A stretch of 64,000 nt of DNA, taken from positions 1 to 64,000 of the forward strand of contig DATNEY010000019.1 of assembly GCA_035606665.1 (NCBI GenBank), written 5' to 3'. Both the position numbers and the translations under genes were made by a program. Of the stretch, positions 36,197-45,635 are shown piece by piece (positions within the stretch are counted from its first letter, which is position 1; each line of letters starts with the position of its first letter). Under the pieces are notes generated by a model that saw only the letters and a program-made list of their open reading frames with translations, was not told the DNA's origin and did no database searches. This DNA comes from DASUGC01 sp035606665. Its GTDB lineage: Bacteria; Acidobacteriota; Vicinamibacteria; Vicinamibacterales; SCN-69-37.

Positions 36197-37368
36197 TGGT
36201 CCCTCTTGAAGCCGAGGCGGCTTTCGAAGAATAGAAATGACGGCAGTGACAGCGCGGCGATTGCGGCCGTGAGTCCGAACGCAGGTCGATAGCCCATGTG
36301 GTGCACGAGCCAGCCCATGGCCGACGAGCCGGTGCCGATGCCCGTGTCGAACGCGGCGATCATGGCGCCGAACGCCGCGCCTCTCCGCACGAAGGAGACG
36401 TGCGCGATCATGTACGCCGTGAACGCCGGATGCATCAGGCCGAAGCCTACGCCGAAGATGATCGCGGCGACAGCGAACATCACGGGCCCGTTCGCGAGGG
36501 CGAGCAGCACGAGACCGACAGGCGGCAGCAGCACACACCTCGTCAACACGCGCCGATGACCGATGCGATCGAGCGATCTGCCGAAGATCAATCTCGCGCA
36601 GAGCATGGATACGGCCATTGCCGACAGAAAGAGGCTGCGCGGCGTGACGTGGAGCCAGTCCGCGTACAGCGCCGAAAAGCTCGTGAGACTGCCGTACCCG
36701 AACGAGATCAGCGCGAGTCCAACCGACAGCAGCAGGACGCGCCATTCGATGTGGTGCGCGGGAGTGTGTTCAATCGGGCCGCCCGCGATCTCGTCCCGGC
36801 CGTGCGCGCCGTGGTGATCGTCCGGCAAACGCCAGGCGATCACGGCCATCAGCAGGTTCAACGCCGTGATCTCGACGCACAGCGCGATCCATCCGTGCGT
36901 ATAGACCCAGAAGCCGATCACCGGCGCTGCGCCGATCGCGAGGACGGATGACAGGCCCCAGTAGCCGAGTCCTTCCGCGCGCCGTGACGCCGGCAGCGTG
37001 GACGTCATGTACGCGCCCGAGGCCGACAGCAGACCAGACCAGAACAGACCGTGCACGATCACGACGCCGAGCAGGAGGCGATGATCGGTGATGAACGCGT
37101 AGCTCGCGGTGAACAACGACAGGACGAGGCTCACCGTGATGAGCACGCGCCGCTGACCGATGCGGTCACCAATCGATCCCGTGAACGGCGCCGACAGCGC
37201 GGACGAGTACGTCAGGAATCCAAGAAACAGCCCCGCCGCCGTGGTTCCGCCGCCGAGATCCAGCACGCGATACGGCGCCGTCGGCAGCAGCTGGAACACC
37301 GACGTAAACACGGTGAAGCTGTACGCGCACATGATGAAGAAGCGCGGCGTGAAAAGGCGCTGGGACAT
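36193..37368 (-). CDS. MFS transporter
   Basis: 391 residues, 12 predicted helices, with the loop 2-3 signature GSIGDRIGQRRVLI and the equivalent GRSLDRIGHRRVLT after helix 8, typical of drug/metabolite exporters of the major facilitator superfamily. A His-rich loop (DDHHGAHGRDE) lies in the centre. It heads the minus-strand cluster and is coupled to the amidohydrolase by a 4-bp overlap, so it may move that enzyme's substrate or product. Confidence 0.9.
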   Translation of the reverse strand: MSQRLFTPRFFIMCAYSFTVFTSVFQLLPTAPYRVLDLGGGTTAAGLFLGFLTYSSALSAPFTGSIGDRIGQRRVLITVSLVLSLFTASYAFITDHRLLLGVVIVHGLFWSGLLSASGAYMTSTLPASRRAEGLGYWGLSSVLAIGAAPVIGFWVYTHGWIALCVEITALNLLMAVIAWRLPDDHHGAHGRDEIAGGPIEHTPAHHIEWRVLLLSVGLALISFGYGSLTSFSALYADWLHVTPRSLFLSAMAVSMLCARLIFGRSLDRIGHRRVLTRCVLLPPVGLVLLALANGPVMFAVAAIIFGVGFGLMHPAFTAYMIAHVSFVRRGAAFGAMIAAFDTGIGTGSSAMGWLVHHMGYRPAFGLTAAIAALSLPSFLFFESRLGFKRDQ

Positions 37369-37400
37369 GAACTGTTGATTCTGTCAGAGATGCCTCCCTT

Positions 37401-37490
37401 GTCACACGGAGCCACAGGGACACGGAGTTCCCTTTTGATGTTTGCCTTCCAATGCCGATCTCCGTGTCTCGTTGTCTCCGTGTGAAATGA
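37401..37490. repeat. Long inverted repeat of CACGGAG units
   Basis: TCACACGGAGCCACAGGGACACGGAG (in the left arm, 37401-37432) is repeated inverted on the right (37457-37490) with few mismatches; each arm contains two or three ACACGGAG units. It lies between the divergent MFS and 37516 genes and contains no gene. Confidence 0.7.
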
Positions 37491-37515
37491 GGCGTCTGGA
37501 CGATAAGATCGGTGG

Positions 37516-38007
37516 ATGCCGATCCGTCCGTCGCGTTTGTGGAAGGACATGCCAGTCGAGAACCGAGTCGTGGCCGCCGATGCGTTCTGGCGCGATGAGC
37601 AGAGCGACTCCGGTGTGCAGCAGGTCGAGGCAATCGTGACGATCGCCAGACGGTTGAACTTCAGGCCGAAGAGCGTGCAGGCGCTGCCGCTCGAAAAGCG
37701 CGCGAAACACCTCGCGCAGATGGCGGACGTCTCTGATGCCGTCGCGACACGGGCGCTGATTGCCTACCATTTCGCGGCAAAACGCGCCCTCATGGGCGCC
37801 TTTCTGGACGCTCTTGGCATTTCCCACGAGGATGGTCTAATCAAGGAAGAGTCCGTGCCGCCCCCGGCAAAAGACAAGATCGCGGCGGCAATCACGGCCG
37901 TTCGGGGCACGTTTCCGGCCGTGGACGTGGACCTTTATGTAAGGACGCTGGCGGCCCTGGACGGCGAGACCTGGGCGGAAGCCGAGAGCGCGCTGGCAGC
38001 GTCTTAG
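37516..38007 (+). CDS. Conserved protein of unknown function
   Basis: 163 residues, helical, soluble, no signal peptide; contains AFWRDEQSDSGVQQVEAIVTIARRLNFRPKS. TAAGAT at 37504-37509 lies 6 nt before the ATG, fitting a leaderless start. No family recognised, but codon use is like its neighbours and the frame is well bounded. Confidence 0.7.
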   Translation: MPIRPSRLWKDMPVENRVVAADAFWRDEQSDSGVQQVEAIVTIARRLNFRPKSVQALPLEKRAKHLAQMADVSDAVATRALIAYHFAAKRALMGAFLDALGISHEDGLIKEESVPPPAKDKIAAAITAVRGTFPAVDVDLYVRTLAALDGETWAEAESALAAS

Positions 38008-38010
38008 GAA

Positions 38011-38050
38011 TTGACCGATTGACCGATTGACCGATTGACCGATTGACCGG
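38011..38050. repeat. Five tandem copies of TTGACCGA
   Basis: An almost perfect octamer repeat, five units, filling the gap between two plus-strand genes and ending just before the ribosome site of the next one. Copy-number change would alter the leader of the exported protein gene. Confidence 0.9.
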
Positions 38051-38060
38051 AAGAATTGAG

Positions 38061-38594
38061 ATGAGCATCTCCGGGGCGCGCCACATCGTTGTCACAGCCG
38101 CACTTGCGGCCGTGATCGGTGTGTCGGCCACCTCACCCGCGTTCTCCCAGACGCAGGACCCGCCGGTCACCACGACGCCAGCCGTTCAGGCGCCCGAGCG
38201 CCCGATTGATCTCGATCGCATCCGCGAGGGCGTTACGAAGCCGCCGCAGCTCATCATCGACGACGGCAAGTTGAAGATTTACGTCGAGGTCATCGCGAAG
38301 TGGCCGCGCTTCAGCGATCTCGTCAAAGGCTACGACCTGCGCAACGGCCCGACCGCCCGCGGCAACCCGATGACGCACGCCGAGTTCCTGCAGATGGTGA
38401 CGCCGCGCGAGATGTACGGCAGCGGCGGCATCCGCGCGACCGAAATGTTTCAAATGGCGCTGGTCAACTGGGCCGGCAAGGCGCTCATCAAGAAGGGCCT
38501 CGAAGCGATCGGCAATGCCCGCAACGAACGCGAGATCGCCGAAATCCGCGCGCGGATCGACCGCGAACTTGCTGCCCTCCGCGGCGGAAGATGA
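38061..38594 (+). CDS. Small exported protein, unknown function
   Basis: 177 residues with a signal peptide (IVVTAALAAVIGVSATSPAFSQ), a Pro/Thr-rich spacer and a helical domain (PPQLIIDDGKLKIYVEVIAKWPRF...MTHAEFLQMVTPREMYGSGG) ending in a charged helix. The ATG at 38061 is preceded by GGAAG; the 38043 start lies in the octamer repeat. Family not recognised. Confidence 0.7.
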   Translation: MSISGARHIVVTAALAAVIGVSATSPAFSQTQDPPVTTTPAVQAPERPIDLDRIREGVTKPPQLIIDDGKLKIYVEVIAKWPRFSDLVKGYDLRNGPTARGNPMTHAEFLQMVTPREMYGSGGIRATEMFQMALVNWAGKALIKKGLEAIGNARNEREIAEIRARIDRELAALRGGR

Positions 38595-38600
38595 CCAATA

Positions 38601-38719
38601 CAAGGGCAAAGGGCAGAGGGCACAGGCAGGTTTGAAGTCGGAGGTTCAAGGTTGTGCACGCTGCCGCACCTCTGACCTCTAACCTTCAACCTCCCTTTGC
38701 CCTCTGCCCTTTGCCCTTA
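38601..38719. repeat. Long inverted repeat of GGGCAAA/GGGCAGA heptamers
   Basis: The left arm AAGGGCAAAGGGCAGAGGG (38602-38620) is mirrored by the right arm ending in CCCTTTGCCC (to 38719). Inside, a second pair of arms is built of AGGTTCAAGGTT-like units. The whole could fold into a hairpin of about 50 bp per arm between two convergent genes and may end transcription from both sides. Confidence 0.75.
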
Positions 38720-39877
38720 TTTGCTCTTAACAAGAATCGCGTCACTGACAGGCCGCGGCCCCGTCGCGTCTGACGGGCGATTCACAATCTCACTCCCCAC
38801 CACCATCGTCGTGGAACCACCGCCGTCGAGGTTGAGCGCGTTCTGAAGATCGAGGCGCTTGCAGAGGGCGAGCAGTTCCGGGAACGACATGCCGACGCTG
38901 TGATCCGGCTGGCGGCCGTCGATCGCAATGAGCCAGAGCGCTCCGCGGCGATCGAGGCCGACGACCGTGCGTGGATGCCGGACGTCCGTGAACGTCGCCG
39001 CCGCGAGGTTCTCCGACTGCTGCCAGCCTGAGAGGGGCGTGCCGTCCTTCACCAGCAGACCGGCACCGTTGACGATGTCGCGCGCTTCTTCGAGCCTCGC
39101 CTCCGGCGTACCGTTCAGAATCTTCCAAGTGGTCTTGAAGGTGACAGGCGTGCCAGCGATCAACCACTCGAGTGGCGACGGCAGCTCGAGGCCGCCGAAC
39201 GACAGCACGACGCCATCGCGCGGAATCGGCGTCTTGCCGAGGTCCTTCCGGACGTCGATGACTTTCAACGGCTTTCCGCCGAGGATCCACTCGGTGCCGT
39301 TGGCCGCGGTGTCCGTGTCCGCGTGGTACGCGGGCGTGTAGAGCATGAGCTTGCCACGCTCGCGGATCGTGTCGACGCCGTCAATCGCGACCGTCGCCGG
39401 TTCCTTGTCTGCCGTGAATTGTGCCTGCACGCGCGCGGACACCTGATCGAAGAACAGCTGCTGCCGCGATCCCGACCGCGCGTTGATCGCGACAACACCG
39501 CGCGTGAGGCCCGTGTCGCTGACGAGCTCGCCCGCGACCTTGAGCAGCCCGGCCGGCTCGCCGTTCTTGACGTTGAAGAAGCCCGCGTTGACGGCGGCGA
39601 TCGCCTTGTGCCGCACGGCGATGGCGTCCACGCGCTCGGCATTCATGACTTCTTCGTTCGACAGGCCGCTCTCGATCTGGACGCGATCGAGGTCGAGTTT
39701 GAGCATGTAAACCGCGATCGGCCCTTCCGGGTCCACGAGCGTGGTGTCGGTCGTCTGATACAAGTCCACGCCTGGCGCGATGTTCTTCGGCTGGCCCAGC
39801 CAGGCCGATTGATCGACCCGCAGGCACGCGACGGCGATGGTGAGCGCTACGATGAGTCCGGCAATGCGGCGCGCCAT
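38717..39877 (-). CDS. Phosphodiester glycosidase (NAGPA/DUF2233 family)
   Basis: 386 residues with an N-terminal signal/anchor (IAGLIVALTIAVACLRV). Family core: KAIAAVNAGFFNVKNGEPAGLL in the middle and the terminal LNLDGGGSTTMVVGSEIVNRP, the signature of phosphodiester glycosidases that remove sugar caps such as alpha-N-acetylglucosaminyl phosphodiesters. The active residues proposed for the family (AxxAGFF, DGGGST) are present. Probably periplasmic, acting on cell-envelope polymers. Confidence 0.88.
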   Translation of the reverse strand: MARRIAGLIVALTIAVACLRVDQSAWLGQPKNIAPGVDLYQTTDTTLVDPEGPIAVYMLKLDLDRVQIESGLSNEEVMNAERVDAIAVRHKAIAAVNAGFFNVKNGEPAGLLKVAGELVSDTGLTRGVVAINARSGSRQQLFFDQVSARVQAQFTADKEPATVAIDGVDTIRERGKLMLYTPAYHADTDTAANGTEWILGGKPLKVIDVRKDLGKTPIPRDGVVLSFGGLELPSPLEWLIAGTPVTFKTTWKILNGTPEARLEEARDIVNGAGLLVKDGTPLSGWQQSENLAAATFTDVRHPRTVVGLDRRGALWLIAIDGRQPDHSVGMSFPELLALCKRLDLQNALNLDGGGSTTMVVGSEIVNRPSDATGPRPVSDAILVKSK

Positions 39878-39906
39878 GGCGTTGGATGCCGTATTCTTTC
39901 ACGGTC

Positions 39907-40950
39907 ATGAACAGGCGCGACTTTCTTCTGGCCACGGGCGCGATTGGCGGCAGCGCGGCGCTGGGATTTGCGTCGCCGCGCGCGCAGAATCGCCCGGCGG
40001 CCGTCAAACCCAAACGTCTCTCCGCTGGCGACACCGTCGGCGTCATCACGCCGGCCACCGCGACTTTCCAGCAGGTCGAGCTCGACATCGTCCGGGAATC
40101 GCTCGAGGCCCTGGGCCTCAAGGTGAAGGTCGGCGAGCACGTCATGAACCGGTATGGCTCGCTTGGCGGCGCGGACAAGGATCGCGCGGCGGACATCAAC
40201 CGGTTCTTCGGCGATCGCGGCATCGCGGCGGTGATCCCGACGCGCGGAGGCTGGGGCAGCGCGCGTCTGCTGCCGCATCTCGACTTCGAGACGATACGCC
40301 GCAACCCCAAGATCATCCTTGGCTACAGTGACATCACGGCGCTGCTGAACGGGATCCATGCGCGCACGGGGCTGATCACTTTTCACGGGCCCAACGGCGG
40401 CGGGCGCTGGGATGCCTGGTCGCTGGACTGGACAAAGCGCGTGCTCTTTGCGGGCGAAGCCGTGACCTACGGCAATCCGAAGACGACGAACGACAGGAAC
40501 GTCCTCACGCAGATCGACAACCGGATTCGAACGATCACGCCTGGCCGGGCGCGGGGCCGGCTGCTCGGCGGCAACCTCAGCGTACTCAACGGGATCCTCG
40601 GGTCGCCGTTCGTGCCCGACTTCGACGGCGCGATTCTGTTTCTGGAGGACGTCGAGGAGCAGCCGTACCGTGTCGATCGCATGATGACCGCGCTCAAGCT
40701 TGCCGGCATTCTCGGCAAGGTCCGCGGCGTGGTGTTCGGTACGTGTTCGGAGTGCACGCCCGGTACCGGCTACGCGTCATTCACACTCGAAGAAATCCTC
40801 AACGATCACCTGAAGCCCCTCGGCGTGCCCGCCTGGCAGGGCGCGATGATCGGCCACAACATGCAGCAGTGGACGCTAGCCGTCGGCGCCGATGTCAATA
40901 TCGACGCGAGCGCTGGAACGATCACGCTCGCGGAATCGGCGGTGACTTAA
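39907..40950 (+). CDS. Tat-exported LD-carboxypeptidase (S66)
   Basis: 347 residues. Twin-arginine signal MNRRDFLLATGAIGGSAALG, then an S66 fold: GDTVGVITPA, GGWGSARLLPHLDF, nucleophile Ser in ILGYSDITAL, catalytic Glu in LFLEDVEEQPYRVDRM and His in MIGHNMQQW. It cleaves the LD-bond to the terminal D-Ala of murein tetrapeptides during peptidoglycan recycling. Cytoplasmic members are better known; the Tat signal indicates a periplasmic form. TATTCT lies 9 nt before the ATG. Confidence 0.92.
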   Translation: MNRRDFLLATGAIGGSAALGFASPRAQNRPAAVKPKRLSAGDTVGVITPATATFQQVELDIVRESLEALGLKVKVGEHVMNRYGSLGGADKDRAADINRFFGDRGIAAVIPTRGGWGSARLLPHLDFETIRRNPKIILGYSDITALLNGIHARTGLITFHGPNGGGRWDAWSLDWTKRVLFAGEAVTYGNPKTTNDRNVLTQIDNRIRTITPGRARGRLLGGNLSVLNGILGSPFVPDFDGAILFLEDVEEQPYRVDRMMTALKLAGILGKVRGVVFGTCSECTPGTGYASFTLEEILNDHLKPLGVPAWQGAMIGHNMQQWTLAVGADVNIDASAGTITLAESAVT

Positions 40951-40962
40951 ATCACCAAAGGT

Positions 40963-43272
40963 CTATTTCACCGTCACCGACCGTATCACCGTGCCTTCGA
41001 GCATGCGGTCAACGAACTGCATGCCCGACCTCACGTACCCGAACACGGTGTAGTCACGATCGAGGCGCGGCAGGTCCACGAGGTCGATGAAGATCTGCCC
41101 GTCGCCGGTGTCACGCCCGCGCGTGGAGATCCCGACGGCGCCGCGGATGTGCGGCGAGGGACTGACCTCGTCCCGCATGAACCTTGCGTTGCCGACGTAC
41201 TCATTCGCGCCTGGACTCCCGCCCTGTACAACGAAGTTCGGCACGATTCGATGAAAGGTGAGCCCGTTGTAGTACCCCGCCTTCACGAGGGCAGCGAAAC
41301 GCGCGATGGTCACCGGTGCCTCTGCCGGCAGCAGCTCTATCGTCACGGCACCCGTCTCGAGCTCGATGATCGCAGTTGAGGGCAGCGAGTTGAGCGCCGC
41401 CTCTGACGGCTGGAACGGATAGCGCCGCTTCGCCGCGTAGCCGGGCGCGGCAAATCCTCCGGTCGCCTTGAACGCATCCTGGGCGGCTTCGTTCACCACA
41501 TCATCGACTTCGACCATGAAGGCGGTGAGCTCGTTGATGTGGTTTCCCGGACCGACCCGGCCAAGCGCCGCGAGGATGGCGACTTTCGGATCGCGTGAAG
41601 GATCTTCGCCGAGGTCTATCAGGCGCCGCATGGCCGCGACCAGCGCCGTGACCGCGTAATCGTGGAGCTCAGCCGGCACGCCGTTCATGGCGTTGGCTGC
41701 CGCGCGAAGCACCTGAAAGTCGGTACCGGTACGAAGGACGGCGATCGCAGGTTCAAAGACCGCCGCGTCCTTGGCCCGGGCCAGCGCATCGATCGCGGCG
41801 GTCTGCACGTTGGGGACGCGATCTCCCGCCAGCGTCGCGGCAACTTCCGGCATTCCGATAAGCACCGCCGACGCGGCAGCCTGCGCGCGTACCTGCCAGG
41901 CCGGATGCGCGACGGCAGCAGGCATCAGCTTCTTCGCCTCTTCCGGCCGCAATCGCGCGAGCGCGACCATCGCGCGCGAAGGCTTGTGCCACTCAACGTG
42001 CGACTCGCCCCTGGTGATGAACACCGCGTCCTGCATCAATCGGTCGATCGACTTCTCGAGGTCCGTGCATCGCGCGCTCAGGAGATCCATCGCCCGCATC
42101 GCGACCAGAGGCTGAGCGTCATCGACGTACTTGAGCAGCGGCGCGCACGTACGCGTCTGCGTCACAAGCCGCGAGAGTGAGCTCAGATAGTCGTAGCGGA
42201 CCTGGAACTCGGAGTCCTCCGAGAGCCGTTCACCGATCCGCGCCTGGGCGGGATTCGAGAGATCCAGCATCATCGCGACCAGCCGCCGCACCTGCCAGTC
42301 GCGATCCAGGGACGCGCGATCGAACGTCGCCACGTCGGCATCACGCGCCGCCTGCAGCGCCGCCATCGCCAGCCGCCGGATGCGCGCCGCCAGCTCCACT
42401 TGCGCAGGCGCGACGTTCGGCCGCTCGCGCGTCAGCAGATCGCGCAGCTGGATACGAACGGACTCGGCAACTTCCCCACCGGCCGACTGCCGAATCAGTG
42501 CTTCGAGCCCCTTCACCGCGCCAAGAACGTCCTGAAGAGTGGCGCTGCGCGACCGTTCGACAAGGTAGGCGGCCGCCTCCGCGCGATCCTCATCGGTGCC
42601 GTAGTGCGCGACACCGATTGCTTCGATGAGGAACTGCCTGACATCCGGCATCCTCTCGCTGAGCAGGCAGGCCGCGATCTCCTTCCGTGACGCCGTGGCC
42701 ACGTTCTGTTCCACGTTTGGCCGCGAGACCGCGACCGTAATGCCGTAGGCGATTTCACGTCGGACGCGCGGGTCCCCGTTCCGCAGCATCATGAACAACT
42801 CGCCGGGCTGCCAGCGCATCGGGTTCACGATGCCGCCGAAGATCTGTGCCTCGGCATTGCACGCCGGATTCACGAGCGCCGTGGGATAGACCATGCCCGG
42901 GCCCATGCCCAGCCGCGCGTAGGCCTGCGCGGCCCGCCAGCGGGATTCACCATCAGTAATCGACCGGAGCGCCGCTCTGAGAAGCTCCGCCTCGCGGATC
43001 TCGCGATCCGCCAGGCCCATGTTGGGCGGCGCCGCCTTGTGCACGCCCGCTGGGCACGGCATGTAGAGCCGCGCGTCACCGGCCAGGACCACCGTGCCCC
43101 ACCGCACCGGAATCGTCAGGATTTCCGCGTCCTTGCCGCAGCTGAAGCTGTCGGCGGTGGCCTCGATACCCCGCGCCGATCCTGGCGCCTGCGGGTCCGT
43201 GCGGGCAACGGTCACCATGCCCGACGCCACCAACGCGAGAATCGCGGCGAACGCGATCCTGGCGAGGGTCAC
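40963..43272 (-). CDS. HEAT-repeat protein with C-terminal cyclophilin domain
   Basis: 769 residues: signal peptide, helical HEAT-like repeats (about 90-600), then a cyclophilin-type peptidyl-prolyl isomerase domain in the last 165 residues (GYYNGLTFHRIVPNFVVQGGSPGANEY, GAVGISTRGRDTGDGQIFI). The catalytic Arg in FHRI and the Gln in FVVQGG are present. It likely assists folding or holds clients of exported protein. It is the last gene of the six-gene chain and is paralogous to the one immediately upstream. Confidence 0.9.
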   Translation of the reverse strand: MTLARIAFAAILALVASGMVTVARTDPQAPGSARGIEATADSFSCGKDAEILTIPVRWGTVVLAGDARLYMPCPAGVHKAAPPNMGLADREIREAELLRAALRSITDGESRWRAAQAYARLGMGPGMVYPTALVNPACNAEAQIFGGIVNPMRWQPGELFMMLRNGDPRVRREIAYGITVAVSRPNVEQNVATASRKEIAACLLSERMPDVRQFLIEAIGVAHYGTDEDRAEAAAYLVERSRSATLQDVLGAVKGLEALIRQSAGGEVAESVRIQLRDLLTRERPNVAPAQVELAARIRRLAMAALQAARDADVATFDRASLDRDWQVRRLVAMMLDLSNPAQARIGERLSEDSEFQVRYDYLSSLSRLVTQTRTCAPLLKYVDDAQPLVAMRAMDLLSARCTDLEKSIDRLMQDAVFITRGESHVEWHKPSRAMVALARLRPEEAKKLMPAAVAHPAWQVRAQAAASAVLIGMPEVAATLAGDRVPNVQTAAIDALARAKDAAVFEPAIAVLRTGTDFQVLRAAANAMNGVPAELHDYAVTALVAAMRRLIDLGEDPSRDPKVAILAALGRVGPGNHINELTAFMVEVDDVVNEAAQDAFKATGGFAAPGYAAKRRYPFQPSEAALNSLPSTAIIELETGAVTIELLPAEAPVTIARFAALVKAGYYNGLTFHRIVPNFVVQGGSPGANEYVGNARFMRDEVSPSPHIRGAVGISTRGRDTGDGQIFIDLVDLPRLDRDYTVFGYVRSGMQFVDRMLEGTVIRSVTVK

Positions 43273-45635
43273 TTCACCGTGACGCTTCGGATCACAGCGC
43301 CCTCGAGCATGCGGTCGACGATCTCCATTCCGGATGTCACGAACGCGAAGACGGTGTAGGCGCGATCGAGCCGGGGGCTGTCCACGAGGTTGAAGAAGAT
43401 CTGGCCGTCCCCGGTGTCGGGACCGCGCGTCGAAATACCGACGGCGCCCCGGATGTGCCGCGCCTGCGGACCGACTTCATCGCGCAGGAACCGCTGCGTG
43501 ACGCCCGAGTACTCGTTCGCGCCCGGGCTGCCGCCCTGAACCACGAAGTTCGGCGCGACTCGATGCAGACTCTTGCCGTTGTAGGCGCCTGCCTGCACGA
43601 GCGTCCGGAACCAGGCAACCGTGACCGGCGCGACATCCGGCAGGAGCAGAAGATCGATGACGCCGCCATCGGTCGTGATCTGCGCGGTCTTCATCGGCCG
43701 CTCGAGCATCTGCTCCGTCGGTTGCGCCGGATAGCGACGCCGTTTCGCTCCCTCGGCCGGTGGCGACCCGACGACGGCCGTGAATGCCTTCACCGCAGCG
43801 GCCACGACGTTGTCATCGAAATCCGACACGTACGTCTGGAGGTCGTTGGAACGTGTCGGGTGCAGCGTCTCGGCCAGGCGATCGAGAAGCGCCACGCGCG
43901 GGTCGCGGGACATGTCGCTGCCCTGATCGGTCAGACGCCGCAGCGCGGTCAGCAACGCGTCGGTCGCCTCGTCCTTCGACTCAGCCGGCAGGCCGCGCAG
44001 CACGCGGGCGGCAGTCATCAGGAGCTGATTGTCCGATCCGTTCTTCAACGCATCGATCGCGCGCGGTACCACGTTGGGATTCTTCGTCCGGAGCAGCCCG
44101 TCGAGCGCCGCGGTCCTGACATTCGCGTGCTCGTCGCGCGCGAGCATGTCGAGCGTGTCCCCGGCCTGAAGCGCCGCCGCGACGCCAGCGGCCGCCGCGC
44201 GCACCTGCCAGATGGCGTTCTTTGCGGCGCCGTCGAGGCGAGTGCCGGCTTCTTCCGGCTTCAGACGCGACAACGTGGTCAACGCGCGCGCGGGAATGTG
44301 CCACGACATCTGCTCGCGGCCGGACGTGGCGCCGCCGAGCTTGTCCGCCATCCCCGTGACGTGCGGAAGAACCTCGTCGAGGTCGTTGCATTTCGCCGGC
44401 AGCGAATCCAACGCACGCATCACGACGAGGGGCGCGCCATCCGTGAAAAAACTCGAGAGGGACATGCAGGCGGCCGTGCGGCTCGCGACACGGCCAAACG
44501 CACCCACGAGGTCGTACCGTACCTGAAGCGCGGGATCCGCCCTGAAGCCGGCGATCATGTCGGCGTGATCGCGGTTTGACGGGTCGACACGTCCGGCCAC
44601 CAGCCGCCGTACCTGCCAATCGTCGTCAGCCGCGGCGCGCTGCATGAACGTAAGGTCCGTCTCGCCGGCCGCGAACAGGCTCTGTGCGGCAAGCAGGCGG
44701 ATCATGGACGCGGCCTGCCGCTCCGTCGACGGACCGGCAGCCTGGCCGTACACGGCGAGCTCGCGCAACCGCGTGCGCGTGGTGTCGAGGATCGGCCTTC
44801 GAGCGTTTCCACGGATCAACGCCTCGAGCCCGCGCACGGCGCCGAGCAGTTGCGGGTCAGAACCTCTGGCCTGTTGAACCAGGAATGTCTCTGCCGCATT
44901 GCGTTGCTCCGCGTTCGGATACGCGCCAAGACCGATGGCCTCGAGCAGCAACCCGGTGATGGCGTCCAGTTCCGATCGCAGCTCACGCGTGGCGGGGATC
45001 GTCTGGTTCCGAAGGACGCAGTGCGTGAGCTCCTTGAAGACGACGTCGTAGACCTCAGGCTGCCGGCCAGCTATGGCGAAACGTTTGCCGATCGCATACG
45101 CGGCTTCTTTCTGTATCTCCACCTGGGGGCTGTCGAGCATGTCGAACAGGAGCCCGGGCAGCCACCTTCGAGCATCGACCGGCGGACCGACGATGGGAGT
45201 GTCCGACGAGCAGGCAGGATCCGAGACGGGAGCCCTGACCAGTTCCCCGAGCAAATCATTCGTCGCGGTGCCGATCATGTTTCTCTTGATGCCCGACCGC
45301 GACACTTCCGCCCACACGAACCTCGTGAACTCCGCCTGCCGCGCGATGGCCTGGGCCGCGCGCCAGCGCATCAGTGGCGTCGTGTTCCTTGTCTGCAGCG
45401 CGGTTCTGAGCAGCGCTTCCTCACGTTCCTCGCGATGATCGCTCGCGTGTCCCCGGGGTGGCGGACAAGGCCGGTACAACCGGCCGTCGCCTGCCAGGAT
45501 GATGGTGCTTTCTCGAAGTGGAATTGGATTCTGTAACGTCTGGTCGGTACCGCAGAGGAAGACCTCCTGCGACGGAGACTGGTTCTGGAGAGCTGCGGAG
45601 GTCAGGACGAACAATGCGGCAACGGCGTGTTTCAC
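43269..45635 (-). CDS. HEAT-repeat protein with C-terminal cyclophilin domain (paralogue)
   Basis: 788 residues, GTG start overlapping the M28 gene stop by 4 bp (GTGA). Same architecture as the downstream gene: signal peptide (VKHAVAALFVLTSAALQ), HEAT repeats and a cyclophilin domain (AYNGKSLHRVAPNFVVQGGSPGANEY, GAVGISTRGPDTGDGQIFF). The His-Arg of the catalytic LHRV is kept. The open frame extends 246 bp further upstream, but that part is a shadow of the M28 gene. Confidence 0.9.
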   Translation of the reverse strand: MKHAVAALFVLTSAALQNQSPSQEVFLCGTDQTLQNPIPLRESTIILAGDGRLYRPCPPPRGHASDHREEREEALLRTALQTRNTTPLMRWRAAQAIARQAEFTRFVWAEVSRSGIKRNMIGTATNDLLGELVRAPVSDPACSSDTPIVGPPVDARRWLPGLLFDMLDSPQVEIQKEAAYAIGKRFAIAGRQPEVYDVVFKELTHCVLRNQTIPATRELRSELDAITGLLLEAIGLGAYPNAEQRNAAETFLVQQARGSDPQLLGAVRGLEALIRGNARRPILDTTRTRLRELAVYGQAAGPSTERQAASMIRLLAAQSLFAAGETDLTFMQRAAADDDWQVRRLVAGRVDPSNRDHADMIAGFRADPALQVRYDLVGAFGRVASRTAACMSLSSFFTDGAPLVVMRALDSLPAKCNDLDEVLPHVTGMADKLGGATSGREQMSWHIPARALTTLSRLKPEEAGTRLDGAAKNAIWQVRAAAAGVAAALQAGDTLDMLARDEHANVRTAALDGLLRTKNPNVVPRAIDALKNGSDNQLLMTAARVLRGLPAESKDEATDALLTALRRLTDQGSDMSRDPRVALLDRLAETLHPTRSNDLQTYVSDFDDNVVAAAVKAFTAVVGSPPAEGAKRRRYPAQPTEQMLERPMKTAQITTDGGVIDLLLLPDVAPVTVAWFRTLVQAGAYNGKSLHRVAPNFVVQGGSPGANEYSGVTQRFLRDEVGPQARHIRGAVGISTRGPDTGDGQIFFNLVDSPRLDRAYTVFAFVTSGMEIVDRMLEGAVIRSVTVK

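Noticed and set aside
38011..38050. CRISPR-like array
   Set aside because: The octamers are adjacent without spacers, and no cas genes are in the window.
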